Positions 26,962 to 36,107 are shown, counted from the stretch's first letter. The stretch: DNA of 64,000 nucleotides from Nocardia amamiensis NBRC 102102 (GCF_001612745.1 NZ_BDBA01000033.1:1-64000), one strand, 5' to 3'. The notes: generated from the sequence alone by a model not told the origin. A program made the numbers and translations.

Positions 26962-27995
26962 TGGGTCTCCGATTCCAAGACAGTCACAAGGTTCTGCTGC
27001 AGGGCGGGGCCGCTGGTGGCGTGGGCAAGGGCGCGATTCGCCGAGCCCGCCATGATCGCCTCGGCCGCGAAGCCGATGCGTTCCAGGCCCGCCGCGAACA
27101 TGGGGTTGGCCGCGAGCGCGCCGCCGGACGGGTTGATCGTGGTGCCGTCGCGCAGGCCGATGGCCTCGGTGAGGATCAACTGCTGATGACTGAACGGCGC
27201 GTGCAGTTCGGCGATGTCGAAACCACTGGTGTCGCCGCCGGTGACGGCCTGGGCTGCGGCCGACGTGGAGGGGGAGACGGTGAGGTCACGGGCGCCGAGG
27301 ACCGGGGTGTCCACCCGGTGCGCCATGCCGGTGATCCAGGCGGGACGCTCACACAGTTCGCGGGCGCGATCACCGACCGCCAGCACCACCGCCGCCGCGC
27401 CGTCGGTGATCGGCGCGACATCGTGCGCGCGCAGCGGGTCGGCGACATACGGGTTGTCCAGCAGGCTGTCGACATCACCGGACTCGCCCGCGGCCACGGC
27501 CGCCATGTCGCGCTCGGTCCACCGGCCGGCATCGAGCCCGGCCCGCGCCTGCAATCCGGCGATGGACAGCGCGTCGGGCCACAGCGGCGCGACCAGGTAG
27601 GGGTCCAGCTGCATGGTGAGGATTTGGCGCAGCGTCCCTGCGGAGGACTTGCCGAAGCCGTACACCAGCGCGGTCTTCGCCTGCCCCGAGCGCAGTTTCA
27701 CCCACGCCTCGTACAGCGCCCACGCGGCGTCCATCTCCACGTGCGATTCGTTGATCGGTGGCACGGCGCCGATCGCGTCGACCGCCGAGATGAACGAAAA
27801 GGCGCGTCCGGCAAGAAAATCGGAGGATCCCGAGCACCAGAAGTCGATATCGGACTTGGTGATGCCGAGCCGGTCGTAGAGCTGCTGGAAGCAGGGCACC
27901 AGCATCTCGACGCCATTGGTGGTGCCGAAGGTCTCCGGCACGTGCGGTGCGTGGGCGAAACCCACGACCGCGATGTCGGTGGCGTTGTCAGTCAA
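26958..27995 (-). CDS. ltp4: Ltp4, thiolase-like acyl-CoA lyase
   Basis: A 345-aa thiolase-superfamily protein of the Ltp4 (Rv3522) type, with DIDFWCSGSSDFLAGRAFSF, HDVAPITDGAAAVVLAVGD, INPSGGALAANPMFAAGL and ALAHATSGPALQQNLV. It is a partner gene to ltp3 and the DUF35 gene. I chose TTG 27995, which has an AGAGG ribosome site 10 nt downstream of the preceding stop; no ATG or GTG fits better. The likely role is C-C bond cleavage of a hydroxylated or hydrated side-chain CoA ester, with the DUF35 protein. Confidence 0.87.
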   Translation of the reverse strand: MTDNATDIAVVGFAHAPHVPETFGTTNGVEMLVPCFQQLYDRLGITKSDIDFWCSGSSDFLAGRAFSFISAVDAIGAVPPINESHVEMDAAWALYEAWVKLRSGQAKTALVYGFGKSSAGTLRQILTMQLDPYLVAPLWPDALSIAGLQARAGLDAGRWTERDMAAVAAGESGDVDSLLDNPYVADPLRAHDVAPITDGAAAVVLAVGDRARELCERPAWITGMAHRVDTPVLGARDLTVSPSTSAAAQAVTGGDTSGFDIAELHAPFSHQQLILTEAIGLRDGTTINPSGGALAANPMFAAGLERIGFAAEAIMAGSANRALAHATSGPALQQNLVTVLESETQ

Positions 27996-28005
27996 CGTGC
28001 GCCTC

Positions 28006-29022
28006 TCAGAGGTGGTGGGAGTAGGTCTCGTAGTCGGCGTCCGGCTCGCCGGTGGGACGGAAGTGGTCCACGTTCTCCAGGCCGTAGCCCCACTCCTCGC
28101 GCGGCTTCCACACCGCCTCCACCCGCATGCCCATGCGCACCTCGCCGGCGTCGCAGCCGAGTACCAGATGCAGCACCGGGATGTCCGCGCCGTCCAGCAG
28201 CACATACGCCGCGACGTACGGCGGCTTGATCCGCTGACCGAGGAACGGCACGTTGACGATGCAGAAGGTGGTCACCGTCCCGCGGTCGGGCAGCTCGATG
28301 AAGTCGTTGGTCGGCCTGCCGTCGGTCGGGTTCGCGCCGCGCGGCGGGAAGTACACCTTGCCCGCGGTGTCGGTGCGCGCGCCGATCAGCTTGCCCTCGG
28401 CGAGTCCGCGCAGGTAGACGGTCTCCTGCGGGGAGGCGGTGTGCTTGTAGGACAGGTCGACCGGGGTGGTGATCATGGTGACCGGCTCGGCCGCGGGGCC
28501 GGATTCGGCGGCCGCCCCGGAGGTCTCGCCGGGCTCGAAGCACACGATGTCACGAATGCTGCCCTCGGTGTGGGCCGCCCAGTGAGCGGTCACCCGGAGG
28601 CCGGTGTGGATGTCCTCCGGCGCGGCGACGTCGACCGCGTGCAGCAACGCGGTGTCGGCGCCGTCGAGCCGGATCAACGCCCAGGCGAACGGGCGGTCGA
28701 ACGGCTGACCGGGCAGCGGGTCGCGCACCCAGGTCCACGATTCGACGGTGCCGGTTTCGGCGACGTCGACGAATTCGGTCAGCGGTTCGGCGGTAATCGG
28801 GTCGTATTCCGGCGGCGGCACGATCACCCGGCCGTCCGAGCCGCGCACGCCGACGATCTTGCGGTCGCGCAGGTGGGTCAAGAACGTCCCGATGGTGGTT
28901 CCGACGGAGCGGGTGTAGTCGAAACGCACCCGCAGGGGCGCGCTGAGTACCTCGGGCATGGTGTCCAATCCCGTGCCGCTCCCACCCGCGATTGCCGTGG
29001 ATGCAGTATTCCCCTGAGTCAC
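28006..29022 (-). CDS. Tandem DUF35/OB-fold protein, Rv3521-like
   Basis: A 338-aa protein with two DUF35-like halves. The first (about residues 32-165) has IVGVRGSDGRVIVPPPEYDP and PFAWALIRLDGADTALLHAV; the second (about 185-325) has LIGARTDTAGKVYFPPRGANP and VAAYVLLDGADIPVLHLV. The usual DUF35 zinc-ribbon cysteines are absent in both halves. DUF35 proteins act as partners of Ltp-type aldolases. GTG 29022 lies 9 nt past a perfect KstR operator without a ribosome site, fitting a leaderless start; ATG 28959 is the conservative alternative. First gene of the ltp operon. Confidence 0.83.
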   Translation of the reverse strand: MTQGNTASTAIAGGSGTGLDTMPEVLSAPLRVRFDYTRSVGTTIGTFLTHLRDRKIVGVRGSDGRVIVPPPEYDPITAEPLTEFVDVAETGTVESWTWVRDPLPGQPFDRPFAWALIRLDGADTALLHAVDVAAPEDIHTGLRVTAHWAAHTEGSIRDIVCFEPGETSGAAAESGPAAEPVTMITTPVDLSYKHTASPQETVYLRGLAEGKLIGARTDTAGKVYFPPRGANPTDGRPTNDFIELPDRGTVTTFCIVNVPFLGQRIKPPYVAAYVLLDGADIPVLHLVLGCDAGEVRMGMRVEAVWKPREEWGYGLENVDHFRPTGEPDADYETYSHHL

Positions 29023-29031
29023 GATATCGAG

Positions 29032-29045
29032 TAGAACAGGTTCTA
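29032..29045. promoter_or_regulatory. KstR operator, DUF35-ltp operon / LLM gene
   Basis: TAGAACAGGTTCTA is a perfect match to TnnAACnnGTTnnA and nearly a perfect palindrome. It lies between the leftward DUF35-ltp operon and the rightward F420-type LLM gene. Confidence 0.9.
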
Positions 29046-29125
29046 ACTCTGCTGGCAAGCGGCGGTGTGCGTGATGGTCGAGGACGCCGCCGATGGAAAC
29101 GCGGTCGATCGGAAAGGGGTCCGGC

Positions 29126-30163
29126 GTGAAGTTCGGATTGCAACTCGGGTACTGGATGGCTCAGCCCCCCGCGAACGCGGGGGAACTGGTGGTGGCGGCC
29201 GAGGAAGCCGGGTTCGACGCCGTGTTCGCCGCCGAGTCCTGGGGGTCGGACGCCTTCGGTCCGCTCACCTGGTGGGGTTCCTCGACGCGGCGGGTGCGCC
29301 TCGGGACCTCGGTGGTGCAGATGTCCGCGCGCACTCCCGCGGCCACCGCCATGCATGCCCTCACCCTCGATCATCTCAGCGGCGGCCGCGCGATTCTCGG
29401 CCTCGGCGTCTCCGGGCCGCAGGTGGTGGAGGGCTGGTACGGGCAGCCGTTCGCTAAGCCGCTGCAGCGCACCAGGGAGTACGTCGGCATCGTGCGCCAG
29501 GTGCTGGCTCGCGAGGCGCCGGTCACCAGCGACGGCCCGCACTATCCACTGCCCTACGCCGGGCCGGGTTCGCTCGGACTCGGCAAGCCGCTCAAGCCGA
29601 TCGTGCATCCGCTACGTGCGGATTTGCCGATCTGGCTGGGTGCGGAGGGGCCGAAGAACGTCGCACTCACCGCCGAGATCGCCGATGGCTGGCTGGCCAT
29701 CTACTACGCGCCCCGTCTGGCCGGGATGTACCACGACTGGCTCGACGAGGGCTTCGCCCGGGCGGGTGCGCGGCGCACCAGAGACGACTTCGAGATCGCC
29801 GCGAGTTGCCAGGTGGTGATCACCGACGACCCGGCGAGCGAGCTGGAGCGGATGCGCTGGATCATGGCGCTCTACATCGGCGGCATGGGCGCGCCGGAGC
29901 TGAACTTCCACGCCCAGGTGTACCGGCGGATGGGCTATGACCGCGAGGTCGACGAGATCGGGCAGCTGTTCCAGGCGGGCAGGAAGGCCGAGGCCGCGGC
30001 GGCGGTGCCGGACGAGCTGATTCTGGACACCGCGATCATCGGCGACGAGCAGCACGTCCGGGAACAGCTGAAGGTGTGGGAAGCCGCCGGCGTCACCATG
30101 ATGCTGGTGTCGGTTCCCGATATCGCGCAATTGCGTCGGTTGGCACCCCTTGTCGAACAGTAG
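29126..30163 (+). CDS. F420-dependent LLM oxidoreductase, Rv3520c-like
   Basis: A 345-aa luciferase-like monooxygenase family protein: FGLQLGYWMAQPPANAGEL, AVFAAESWGSDAFGPLTWWG, SGGRAILGLGVSGPQVVEGWYG and PIWLGAEGPKNVALTAEIADGW. It resembles Rv3520c, a predicted coenzyme-F420 enzyme of the KstR regulon. GTG 29126 follows a gaaagggg site. The stop codon TAG lies inside the KstR operator of the next gene. A reduction or oxidation of a sterol-derived CoA ester is likely; the substrate is unknown. Confidence 0.86.
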   Translation: MKFGLQLGYWMAQPPANAGELVVAAEEAGFDAVFAAESWGSDAFGPLTWWGSSTRRVRLGTSVVQMSARTPAATAMHALTLDHLSGGRAILGLGVSGPQVVEGWYGQPFAKPLQRTREYVGIVRQVLAREAPVTSDGPHYPLPYAGPGSLGLGKPLKPIVHPLRADLPIWLGAEGPKNVALTAEIADGWLAIYYAPRLAGMYHDWLDEGFARAGARRTRDDFEIAASCQVVITDDPASELERMRWIMALYIGGMGAPELNFHAQVYRRMGYDREVDEIGQLFQAGRKAEAAAAVPDELILDTAIIGDEQHVREQLKVWEAAGVTMMLVSVPDIAQLRRLAPLVEQ

Positions 30164-30174
30164 AACACGTTCTA
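30161..30174. promoter_or_regulatory. KstR operator upstream of the acyl-CoA synthetase gene
   Basis: TAGAACACGTTCTA is the ideal KstR palindrome. Its first three bases are the stop codon of the preceding LLM gene and it ends 11 nt before the GTG of the next gene. Confidence 0.9.
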
Positions 30175-30185
30175 AATTCAATGGG

Positions 30186-31745
30186 GTGACTGCCTCACCA
30201 GCCCCGTCGAAAATTCTCGGTCTGTGGAACATCGCCGAAGCCGAACCCGATCGGATCGCTATGGTCGACCCGTCGGGCCGGGAGGTGACGTATCGCGAAT
30301 TGGCAACGCTCGCCGATCGTTACGCCACCGGCCTGCGTGGGCTCGGCCTCGATACCGGCGACGTGCTGGTGAGCATGGTGCACAACTGTGTGGAGGCGAT
30401 CGCCGCCTACTTCGCGGCCTATCAGTCCGGGTTGTACATCGTCGCGGTGAACTGGCATCTCACCGGCCCGGAAGTGGCCTACATCCTGGGCGACAGCGAG
30501 GCGAAGGCGTTCATCGCCAGCGATCGTTTCGCCGCCGCCGCGCAGGCCGCGGCCGACGAGGCGGGATTGCCCGCGGCGGCGCGGTTCGCGGTGGGCGAGG
30601 TCGAGGGTTTCAAGTCGGTGGCCTGGCTCGGCGCCGCGGACACCGGGCGTCCGTCCGATCGCAGCACCGGCGCGCCGATGCTCTACACGTCGGGAACCAC
30701 CGGACGGCCCAAGGGAGTTCGGCGCCCGCTCACCGGCGCCGACCCGGATGTCGTTCCGCCGCACACCACCGCGTTCTTCGGACTCTTCGGCCTCGCTCCC
30801 TATGACGATCATGTGCACATCTGCGGTTCGCCGCTGTATCACACGGCGGTGCTGAACTTCGCCACCATCTCGATTCAGCTGGGCCACAAGCTCGTTCTGA
30901 TGGACCGCTGGGACGCGGAGGAGATGCTGCGGCTGATCGACAAGTACCGCGTGACGCACAGTCACATGGTGCCCACGCAGTTCCATCGCCTGCTCGCGCT
31001 GCCGGAGGAAGTGCGCGCCAAGTACGACGTCTCCTCGCTGCGCAGCATGGTGCACGGCGCCGCGCCGTGCCCGCAGGAGACCAAGCGGCAGATGCTCGAG
31101 TGGTGGGGGCCGACCGTCACCGAGTACTACGCGGCCACCGAGGGCGGCGGGACGGTGATCAACGGCTCCGACTGGTTGCGCAAGCCGGGTTCGGTGGGCA
31201 AGGCGTGGCCGTGGTCGGTGATCAAGGTGCTCAGCGAAGAGGACGGCTCCGAGGTCCCGGTCGGCGAACCCGGCCTGGTCTACATGCGCATGGGCGCTTC
31301 GAGTTTCGAGTACCACCACGACAAGGCCAAGACCGAGGACTCGCGCGTCGGCGACCTGTTCACCGTCGGCGACATCGGGCACCTCGACGAGGACGGCTAC
31401 CTCTACCTGCACGACCGGCGCTCGGACCTGATTCTGTCCGGTGGTGTAAACATCTATCCCGCCGAGATCGAGAACGTCCTGATCACCCACCCGAAGGTCG
31501 CCGACGTCGCGGTTTTCGGCATCCCGCATCCGGATTGGGGTCAGGAGGTAAAGGCGGTCGTGCAGCCCGCCGACGGGGCCGAAGGCGACGACGAGCTCAC
31601 CGCCGAACTGCTCGCCTTCGCCGCAACGCAATTGGCGAAGTACAAGATGCCCAAGTCGATCGACTACCTGCCCGAACTACCGCGCGACCCGAACGGCAAG
31701 CTCTACAAGCGCAAGCTTCGCGACCGGTACATCCCGGCAACGTAG
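30186..31745 (+). CDS. Acyl-CoA synthetase (FadD family)
   Basis: A 519-aa ANL acyl-CoA ligase: MLYTSGTTGRPKGVRRP (P-loop), EYYAATEGGG (A5), LFTVGDIGHLDEDGYLYLHDR (A7), SGGVNIYPAEIENVL (A8 hinge) and LPRDPNGKLYKRKLRD with the A10 Lys. It is not closely like FadD17 or FadD19 as I remember them, but belongs to the medium/steroid side-chain ligases. GTG 30186, 11 nt after a perfect KstR operator and without a ribosome site, suggests leaderless translation. Likely substrate is a sterol side-chain or bile-acid-type carboxylate. Confidence 0.85.
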   Translation: MTASPAPSKILGLWNIAEAEPDRIAMVDPSGREVTYRELATLADRYATGLRGLGLDTGDVLVSMVHNCVEAIAAYFAAYQSGLYIVAVNWHLTGPEVAYILGDSEAKAFIASDRFAAAAQAAADEAGLPAAARFAVGEVEGFKSVAWLGAADTGRPSDRSTGAPMLYTSGTTGRPKGVRRPLTGADPDVVPPHTTAFFGLFGLAPYDDHVHICGSPLYHTAVLNFATISIQLGHKLVLMDRWDAEEMLRLIDKYRVTHSHMVPTQFHRLLALPEEVRAKYDVSSLRSMVHGAAPCPQETKRQMLEWWGPTVTEYYAATEGGGTVINGSDWLRKPGSVGKAWPWSVIKVLSEEDGSEVPVGEPGLVYMRMGASSFEYHHDKAKTEDSRVGDLFTVGDIGHLDEDGYLYLHDRRSDLILSGGVNIYPAEIENVLITHPKVADVAVFGIPHPDWGQEVKAVVQPADGAEGDDELTAELLAFAATQLAKYKMPKSIDYLPELPRDPNGKLYKRKLRDRYIPAT

Positions 31746-31843
31746 TCGAGCCGAAGGCGCATGGAGTGTAGCCATGGGGCCGTGCGGTCTCGGCGGCGCA
31801 GGCGATCACGTCGCGGTTGCGGACTACGGCGCAGTCAGGTGGT

Positions 31844-31882
31844 GAAATGGCGGCTCGGGCCTGGTATCCGGGCCGCCATTTC
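31844..31882. terminator. Bidirectional terminator, acyl-CoA synthetase / sigma gene
   Basis: GAAATGGCGG and CCGCCATTTC form a perfect 10-bp outer stem, with an inner hairpin (GGGC...GCCC-like). It lies between convergent genes, 98 bp after the synthetase stop and 11 bp from the sigma-factor stop. Confidence 0.8.
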
Positions 31883-31893
31883 TGTCCTCGTGG

Positions 31894-32895
31894 TCAGCTG
31901 ACTGGCTCGTGCAGTTCTGGCGCCAGGCCAAAGAGTGGGAAGAGCTTCTCCGTGTCGAGGAAGAAGTTCAGACCGGCGATGGTGTCGCCATCGAGTTCCA
32001 GCACCGTGATCGACCACGGCACCCACACACCCGGCTCGTCGCCCGGCTTGTAGTGGCCGAAGGCGGGCAGGCCGTTGGCGCCTTCCAGTCGGACCAGGCG
32101 CGAGTCGCGGCAGGCGCTTCCGGTGCTGAGCATGAACGCGGCCACGTTCTCCGGGCCGGAGATCCACAGCTCGATCGGCGGCATGGACAGTGCCACATCT
32201 GCTTTCAGCAGGGACGTGAGCGTGTCCATGTCGTAGGCCTCGAACGCCTTGACGAAGTTGTCCACCAGTCTGCGCTGGTCCTCGTCGGTTTCGTCATAAG
32301 TATCGGTGGTGGTGGGCTGGACCTTGGACATGGTGGCCCGCGCGCGCTGCAGGGCGCTGTTCACCGACGCGGGCGACATGGTGAGCGCCTCGGCGGTCTC
32401 GCTGGCGGAGAACCGCAGGACCTCGCGCATGATCAGGATGGCGCGCTGGGTGGCGGGCAGGTGCTGGCAGGCGGCGACGAAGGCCAGGCGCAGGGTGTCC
32501 TTGGCGCTGGCGTGCTCGGCCGGATCGGCGCCGAACGCGAGCCCGTTCGGGATGGGTTCGATCCAGACGTAGTCCGGCTGCGGCGCCGGTAGCGGCGAAT
32601 CCGGCCGCGACGGACCGGACAGATCCATCGGCCGCGCTCTGCGCTGCGGGCCGTCGAGCATGTCCAGGCAGACGTTCGTGGTGATCTTGTACAGCCAGGA
32701 TCGGAGGCTGGCCCTGCCCTCGAACGAGGCATAGGACTTCCACGCGCGGGTGAAGGTCTCCTGTACCGCGTCCTCCGCTTCGAAGGACGAGCCGAGCATG
32801 CGGTAGGCATACGCGCACAGTTCTCTGCGATGGGTCTCGAACGAGGCGAGCACATCGGGAGCGAGGCCCGCGGCGGAGCCGGGCGAGTCGTTCAT
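31894..32895 (-). CDS. ECF sigma factor with C-terminal SnoaL domain (SigG-like)
   Basis: A 333-aa protein. Sigma region 2 is visible in AYAYRMLGSSFEAEDAVQET and SWLYKITTNVCLDML (residues about 28-80), region 4 in LPATQRAILIMREVLRFSA and SPASVNSALQRARATM (about 145-190). A SnoaL/NTF2-like domain follows (about 210-330), as in SigG/SigJ-type ECF groups, where it tunes sigma activity. No anti-sigma gene is adjacent. It is divergent from a VOC-family gene, a common SigG arrangement. Confidence 0.88.
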   Translation of the reverse strand: MNDSPGSAAGLAPDVLASFETHRRELCAYAYRMLGSSFEAEDAVQETFTRAWKSYASFEGRASLRSWLYKITTNVCLDMLDGPQRRARPMDLSGPSRPDSPLPAPQPDYVWIEPIPNGLAFGADPAEHASAKDTLRLAFVAACQHLPATQRAILIMREVLRFSASETAEALTMSPASVNSALQRARATMSKVQPTTTDTYDETDEDQRRLVDNFVKAFEAYDMDTLTSLLKADVALSMPPIELWISGPENVAAFMLSTGSACRDSRLVRLEGANGLPAFGHYKPGDEPGVWVPWSITVLELDGDTIAGLNFFLDTEKLFPLFGLAPELHEPVS

Positions 32896-33074
32896 GGGTG
32901 CCACCCTGCCACAGGCCACCGACACACAACAGGCCTCGAAGCTCGAGACCCGCTCGGATCAAGATCATTAAACCTGTTCGGTGTGTGGGACGGGTCACCT
33001 GGCGGTGCGATGAGTTTTTCTGTGGTGGCCCGTCATATCCAGTGACACGAACGGATGCTCGAAAGGACGAGGCC

Positions 33075-33494
33075 ATGAGCAGCAAGATGATCTTCATCAA
33101 TCTCCCCGTCGACGACCTGAACCGGTCGAAGACCTTCTACGAGGCGCTGGGCTGGAAGGTCAACCAGGAGTTCACCGACGACAACGCCGCGTGCATCGTG
33201 GTCGACGACAACATCTGCCTGATGCTGCTCACCAAGGATTTCTTCACCACCTTCAGCAAGCGGCCGCTGGCCGACACGAAGGCGGCGATCAATGCCGCGT
33301 ATGCGCTGTCGATGGGCAGCGCCGCGGAGGTCGACAGCCTCACCGCAGCCGCGCTCGCCGCGGGCGCGACCGAAGAGGTGAACGAGGACAAGCGCGCGCA
33401 GGAGGCGCAGGTCGGCATGCACGGCCGCACGTTCATCGACCCCGACGGCCACCAGTGGGAGCCGTTCTGGATGGACTACCCGGGCAGCAACTGA
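33075..33494 (+). CDS. VOC-family (glyoxalase-like) protein
   Basis: A 139-aa glyoxalase/extradiol-dioxygenase fold protein: FINLPVDDLNRSKTFYEALG, ACIVVDDNICLMLLTK and FIDPDGHQWEPFWMDY, with the last carrying the usual Glu of the metal site. AAAGGACGAGG precedes the ATG. Divergent from the SigG-like sigma gene, with about 180 bp between, and possibly its target. Function is not assignable beyond the fold. Confidence 0.88.
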   Translation: MSSKMIFINLPVDDLNRSKTFYEALGWKVNQEFTDDNAACIVVDDNICLMLLTKDFFTTFSKRPLADTKAAINAAYALSMGSAAEVDSLTAAALAAGATEEVNEDKRAQEAQVGMHGRTFIDPDGHQWEPFWMDYPGSN

Positions 33495-33509
33495 GCCCGG
33501 CGTAGTCGG

Positions 33510-33543
33510 CCCCGGTGTGCACCGGTCAGTGCGCACACCGGGG
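33510..33543. terminator. Bidirectional terminator, VOC gene / echA19
   Basis: CCCCGGTGTGC and GCACACCGGGG make a perfect 11-bp stem with a 12-nt loop in the 77-bp gap between convergent stops. Confidence 0.8.
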
Positions 33544-33571
33544 GCGTTGTGCTTTCTGCCGCCGGGATCTT

Positions 33572-34354
33572 TCAGTTGCCGGTGAAAGTGGGCTTACGCT
33601 TTTCCGCGAACGCTTTGGGGCCTTCCTTGGCATCGGCCGAGCGGAACACCGCCATACCGAGCTTGGCGTCGATCTGGAACGCGTCCTCTTCCGGCATGGC
33701 CTCGGTCTCCCGGATGGTGCGCAGGATCGCCTGCACCGCGAGAGGGCCGTTGGCGGCGATCTGCCCGGCGAGTTCGAGCGCCTTGTCCAGCGCCGTTCCG
33801 TCCGGCACCACGTGCCCGATCAGGCCGATCTCCTTGGCTTCCGCCGCCGTGATGTGCCGACCGGTGAGCAGGATGTCCGCCGCGACCGTGTAAGGGATCT
33901 GGCGGACCAGCCGCACGGCCGAGCCGCCCAGCGGGAACAGGCCCCAACGCGCTTCGGACACACCGAATTTCGCGCTCGCACCGGCTACGCGGATGTCGGT
34001 GCCCTGCAGGATCTCGGTGCCGCCCGCAATGGCCGGGCCCTCGACCGCCGCGATCAGTGGCTTGGTGAGCCTGCGGCCCTTCAGCAGTGCTTCGAGTTTG
34101 GCCGGATTCCAGCCGCCGCCCTCGATGGTGTCTCCGGGGTGCGCGGAGGTCATGCCTTTGAGATCGGCACCCGCGCAGAACGCGCCGCCCGCGCCGGTGA
34201 GGATCGCCACCCGGATATCCGGATCGTTGTCCACCTGGTCCCAGGCGTCACGCATGATCGCCATCATCTCCGCCGACAGCGCGTTGCGCGCCTCGGGTCG
34301 GTTCATGGTGACGATGAGGACATGGTCGCGCTTCTCGACGAGGCAGTGCGGCAT
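33572..34354 (-). CDS. echA19: EchA19, side-chain enoyl-CoA hydratase
   Basis: A 260-aa crotonase with [13 protein letters not shown] and [20 protein letters not shown] as oxyanion segments, [15 protein letters not shown], and the C-terminal [14 protein letters not shown] typical of this group. EchA19 is an established hydratase for sterol side-chain enoyl-CoAs in mycobacteria. It is divergent from fadD19 across a KstR-like site, exactly the Rv3515c/Rv3516 arrangement. Confidence 0.9.
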   Translation of the reverse strand: MPHCLVEKRDHVLIVTMNRPEARNALSAEMMAIMRDAWDQVDNDPDIRVAILTGAGGAFCAGADLKGMTSAHPGDTIEGGGWNPAKLEALLKGRRLTKPLIAAVEGPAIAGGTEILQGTDIRVAGASAKFGVSEARWGLFPLGGSAVRLVRQIPYTVAADILLTGRHITAAEAKEIGLIGHVVPDGTALDKALELAGQIAANGPLAVQAILRTIRETEAMPEEDAFQIDAKLGMAVFRSADAKEGPKAFAEKRKPTFTGN

Positions 34355-34389
34355 TGCGGATTCTCCTGACTTCGAGCCTTGTCAGAAAC

Positions 34390-34403
34390 AGTAACACGTT
34401 CTA
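34390..34403. promoter_or_regulatory. KstR-like operator (one mismatch), echA19/fadD19
   Basis: AGTAACACGTTCTA fits TnnAACnnGTTnnA except at the first base. It lies between divergent echA19 and fadD19 starts and ends 5 nt before the fadD19 ATG. Confidence 0.75.
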
Positions 34404-34408
34404 TTTTT

Positions 34409-36064
34409 ATGACTGTGAGCTACAACATAGCGGACCTTGTCGAACACGCCATCGACCTGATGCCCGACCGCGTCGCGCTGGCCGGCGACGGCCGTGAGGT
34501 CACCTACGCCCAGTTGGAGGAGCGGGCCAACAAGCTTGCTCACTACCTGCAAGAACAGGGAGTCCAACCGGGCGACAAGGTGGGCATCTACTCACGCAAC
34601 ACGATCGAGGCCGTCGAGGCCATGGTCGCGATCTTCAAGGCGCGCGCCGTGATGATCAACGTGAACTACCGATATGTCGAGAACGAGTTGCAATACATCT
34701 TCGACAATTCGGACACGGTCGCGCTGATCCACGAGCGTCGCTACAGCGACAAGGTCGCCGCGGTTCGTGCGAACACCCCGAAGCTGCGCACGGTCATCGT
34801 CGTGGACGACGATACGACCGGGACGATTCCCACCGCAGCGGATTCGGTGGAATACGAGGCGGTGATCGCGCAGTCCTCGGGTGAGCGCGACTTCGGCGAA
34901 CGCTCCCCGGACGACCTGTACATGCTCTACACCGGCGGTACCACCGGCATGCCCAAGGGCGTGATGTGGCGCCAGGAGGACGTGTGGCGGGTGCTCGGCG
35001 GGGGCGTCAACTTCATCACCGGCGAATACGTCCAGGACGAATGGGAATTGGCGAAAGTGGGCGCGGGCAGCCCGCCGATGGTGCGGTTCCCGATTCCGCC
35101 GATGATCCACGGCGGGGCGCAATGGGCCACCCTCCAAAGCCTCTTCGGTGGCGGCAAGACCGTGATGATCCCGGAGTTCTCCGGGCACGGCGTGTGGCGG
35201 GCCGTCGACCAGCACAAGATCAACCTCATCTTCATCACCGGCGATGCGATGGCGCGCCCGATGCTGGACGCCCTGGTCGACGGCAACCCGGAAACCGGTG
35301 AGCCCTACGACCTTTCGACCCTGTATGTGATGGCCAGCAGTGCGGCGCTGTTCTCGCCCGCGCTCAAGGACCAGTTCCTCGAGCTCTTGCCCAACCGGAT
35401 GATCTCCGATTCGATCGGCTCTTCGGAAACCGGCTTCGGCGGCATCTCCATCGTGGCCAAGGGCGCGACGCACACCGGCGGCCCCCGGGTGAAGATCGAC
35501 GCCTCCACCGAGGTGCTCGACGAAGACGGCAATCCGGTGCAGCCCGGCTCCGGGAAGGTCGGCATCCTGGCGCGGCGCGGGCACATCCCGCTGGGCTACT
35601 ACAAGGACGAAGCGAAAACCGCGGCGACGTTCAAGGAGTTCAACGGGATTCGATACGCCATCCCCGGCGATTTCGCCAGGGTCGAGGAAGACGGCACGGT
35701 CACGATGCTCGGCCGCGGTTCGGTCAGCATCAACAGCGGCGGCGAGAAGATCTACCCCGAGGAGGTCGAGGGCGCGCTCAAGACGCACCCGGAGATCTTC
35801 GACGCGCTCGTGGTCGGCATCGAGGACGAACGCTGGGGCCAGCGGGTGGTCGCGGTCGTGCAATGCCGCGGCGAGAACCGGCCGACCCTGGAAGAACTGC
35901 GCCCGATGCTCACCCAGGAAATCGCCCCCTACAAACAGCCCCGCAGTCTCTGGTTCGTCGACGAGATCAAGCGCTCCCCGGCGGGCAAGCCCGACTACCG
36001 CTGGGCCAAGGAGCAAACCCAGGCCCGTCCCGCGGACGAGCACGCGGAGGCGGGCGGCAAGTAG
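34409..36064 (+). CDS. fadD19: Steroid-CoA ligase FadD19
   Basis: A 551-aa ANL ligase with YMLYTGGTTGMPKGVMWRQE (P-loop), DSIGSSETGFGG (A5), RYAIPGDFARVEEDG (A7), SINSGGEKIYPEEVE (A8) and RSPAGKPDYRWAKEQT with the A10 Lys. It matches mycobacterial FadD19, which activates the C26 acids of sterols, including 24-branched ones, with CoA. ATG 34409 lies 5 nt after the operator; GTG 34415 is an alternative. No ribosome site is seen, so the mRNA may be leaderless. Confidence 0.92.
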   Translation: MTVSYNIADLVEHAIDLMPDRVALAGDGREVTYAQLEERANKLAHYLQEQGVQPGDKVGIYSRNTIEAVEAMVAIFKARAVMINVNYRYVENELQYIFDNSDTVALIHERRYSDKVAAVRANTPKLRTVIVVDDDTTGTIPTAADSVEYEAVIAQSSGERDFGERSPDDLYMLYTGGTTGMPKGVMWRQEDVWRVLGGGVNFITGEYVQDEWELAKVGAGSPPMVRFPIPPMIHGGAQWATLQSLFGGGKTVMIPEFSGHGVWRAVDQHKINLIFITGDAMARPMLDALVDGNPETGEPYDLSTLYVMASSAALFSPALKDQFLELLPNRMISDSIGSSETGFGGISIVAKGATHTGGPRVKIDASTEVLDEDGNPVQPGSGKVGILARRGHIPLGYYKDEAKTAATFKEFNGIRYAIPGDFARVEEDGTVTMLGRGSVSINSGGEKIYPEEVEGALKTHPEIFDALVVGIEDERWGQRVVAVVQCRGENRPTLEELRPMLTQEIAPYKQPRSLWFVDEIKRSPAGKPDYRWAKEQTQARPADEHAEAGGK

Positions 36065-36073
36065 GAACCCGCG

Positions 36074-36107
36074 ACCTGGCGGACCGCGCTTTCGCGGCCC
36101 GCCAGGT
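36074..36107. terminator. Bidirectional terminator, fadD19 / FAD monooxygenase
   Basis: ACCTGGCGG and CCGCCAGGT form a 9-bp outer stem around an inner CCGCG...CGCGG stem in a 68-bp gap between convergent genes. Confidence 0.8.

Noticed and set aside
30186..31745. Naming the acyl-CoA synthetase fadD17
   Set aside because: Its length and motifs do not agree with FadD17 as I remember it, and it is not next to fadE26/fadE27, so no symbol was given.
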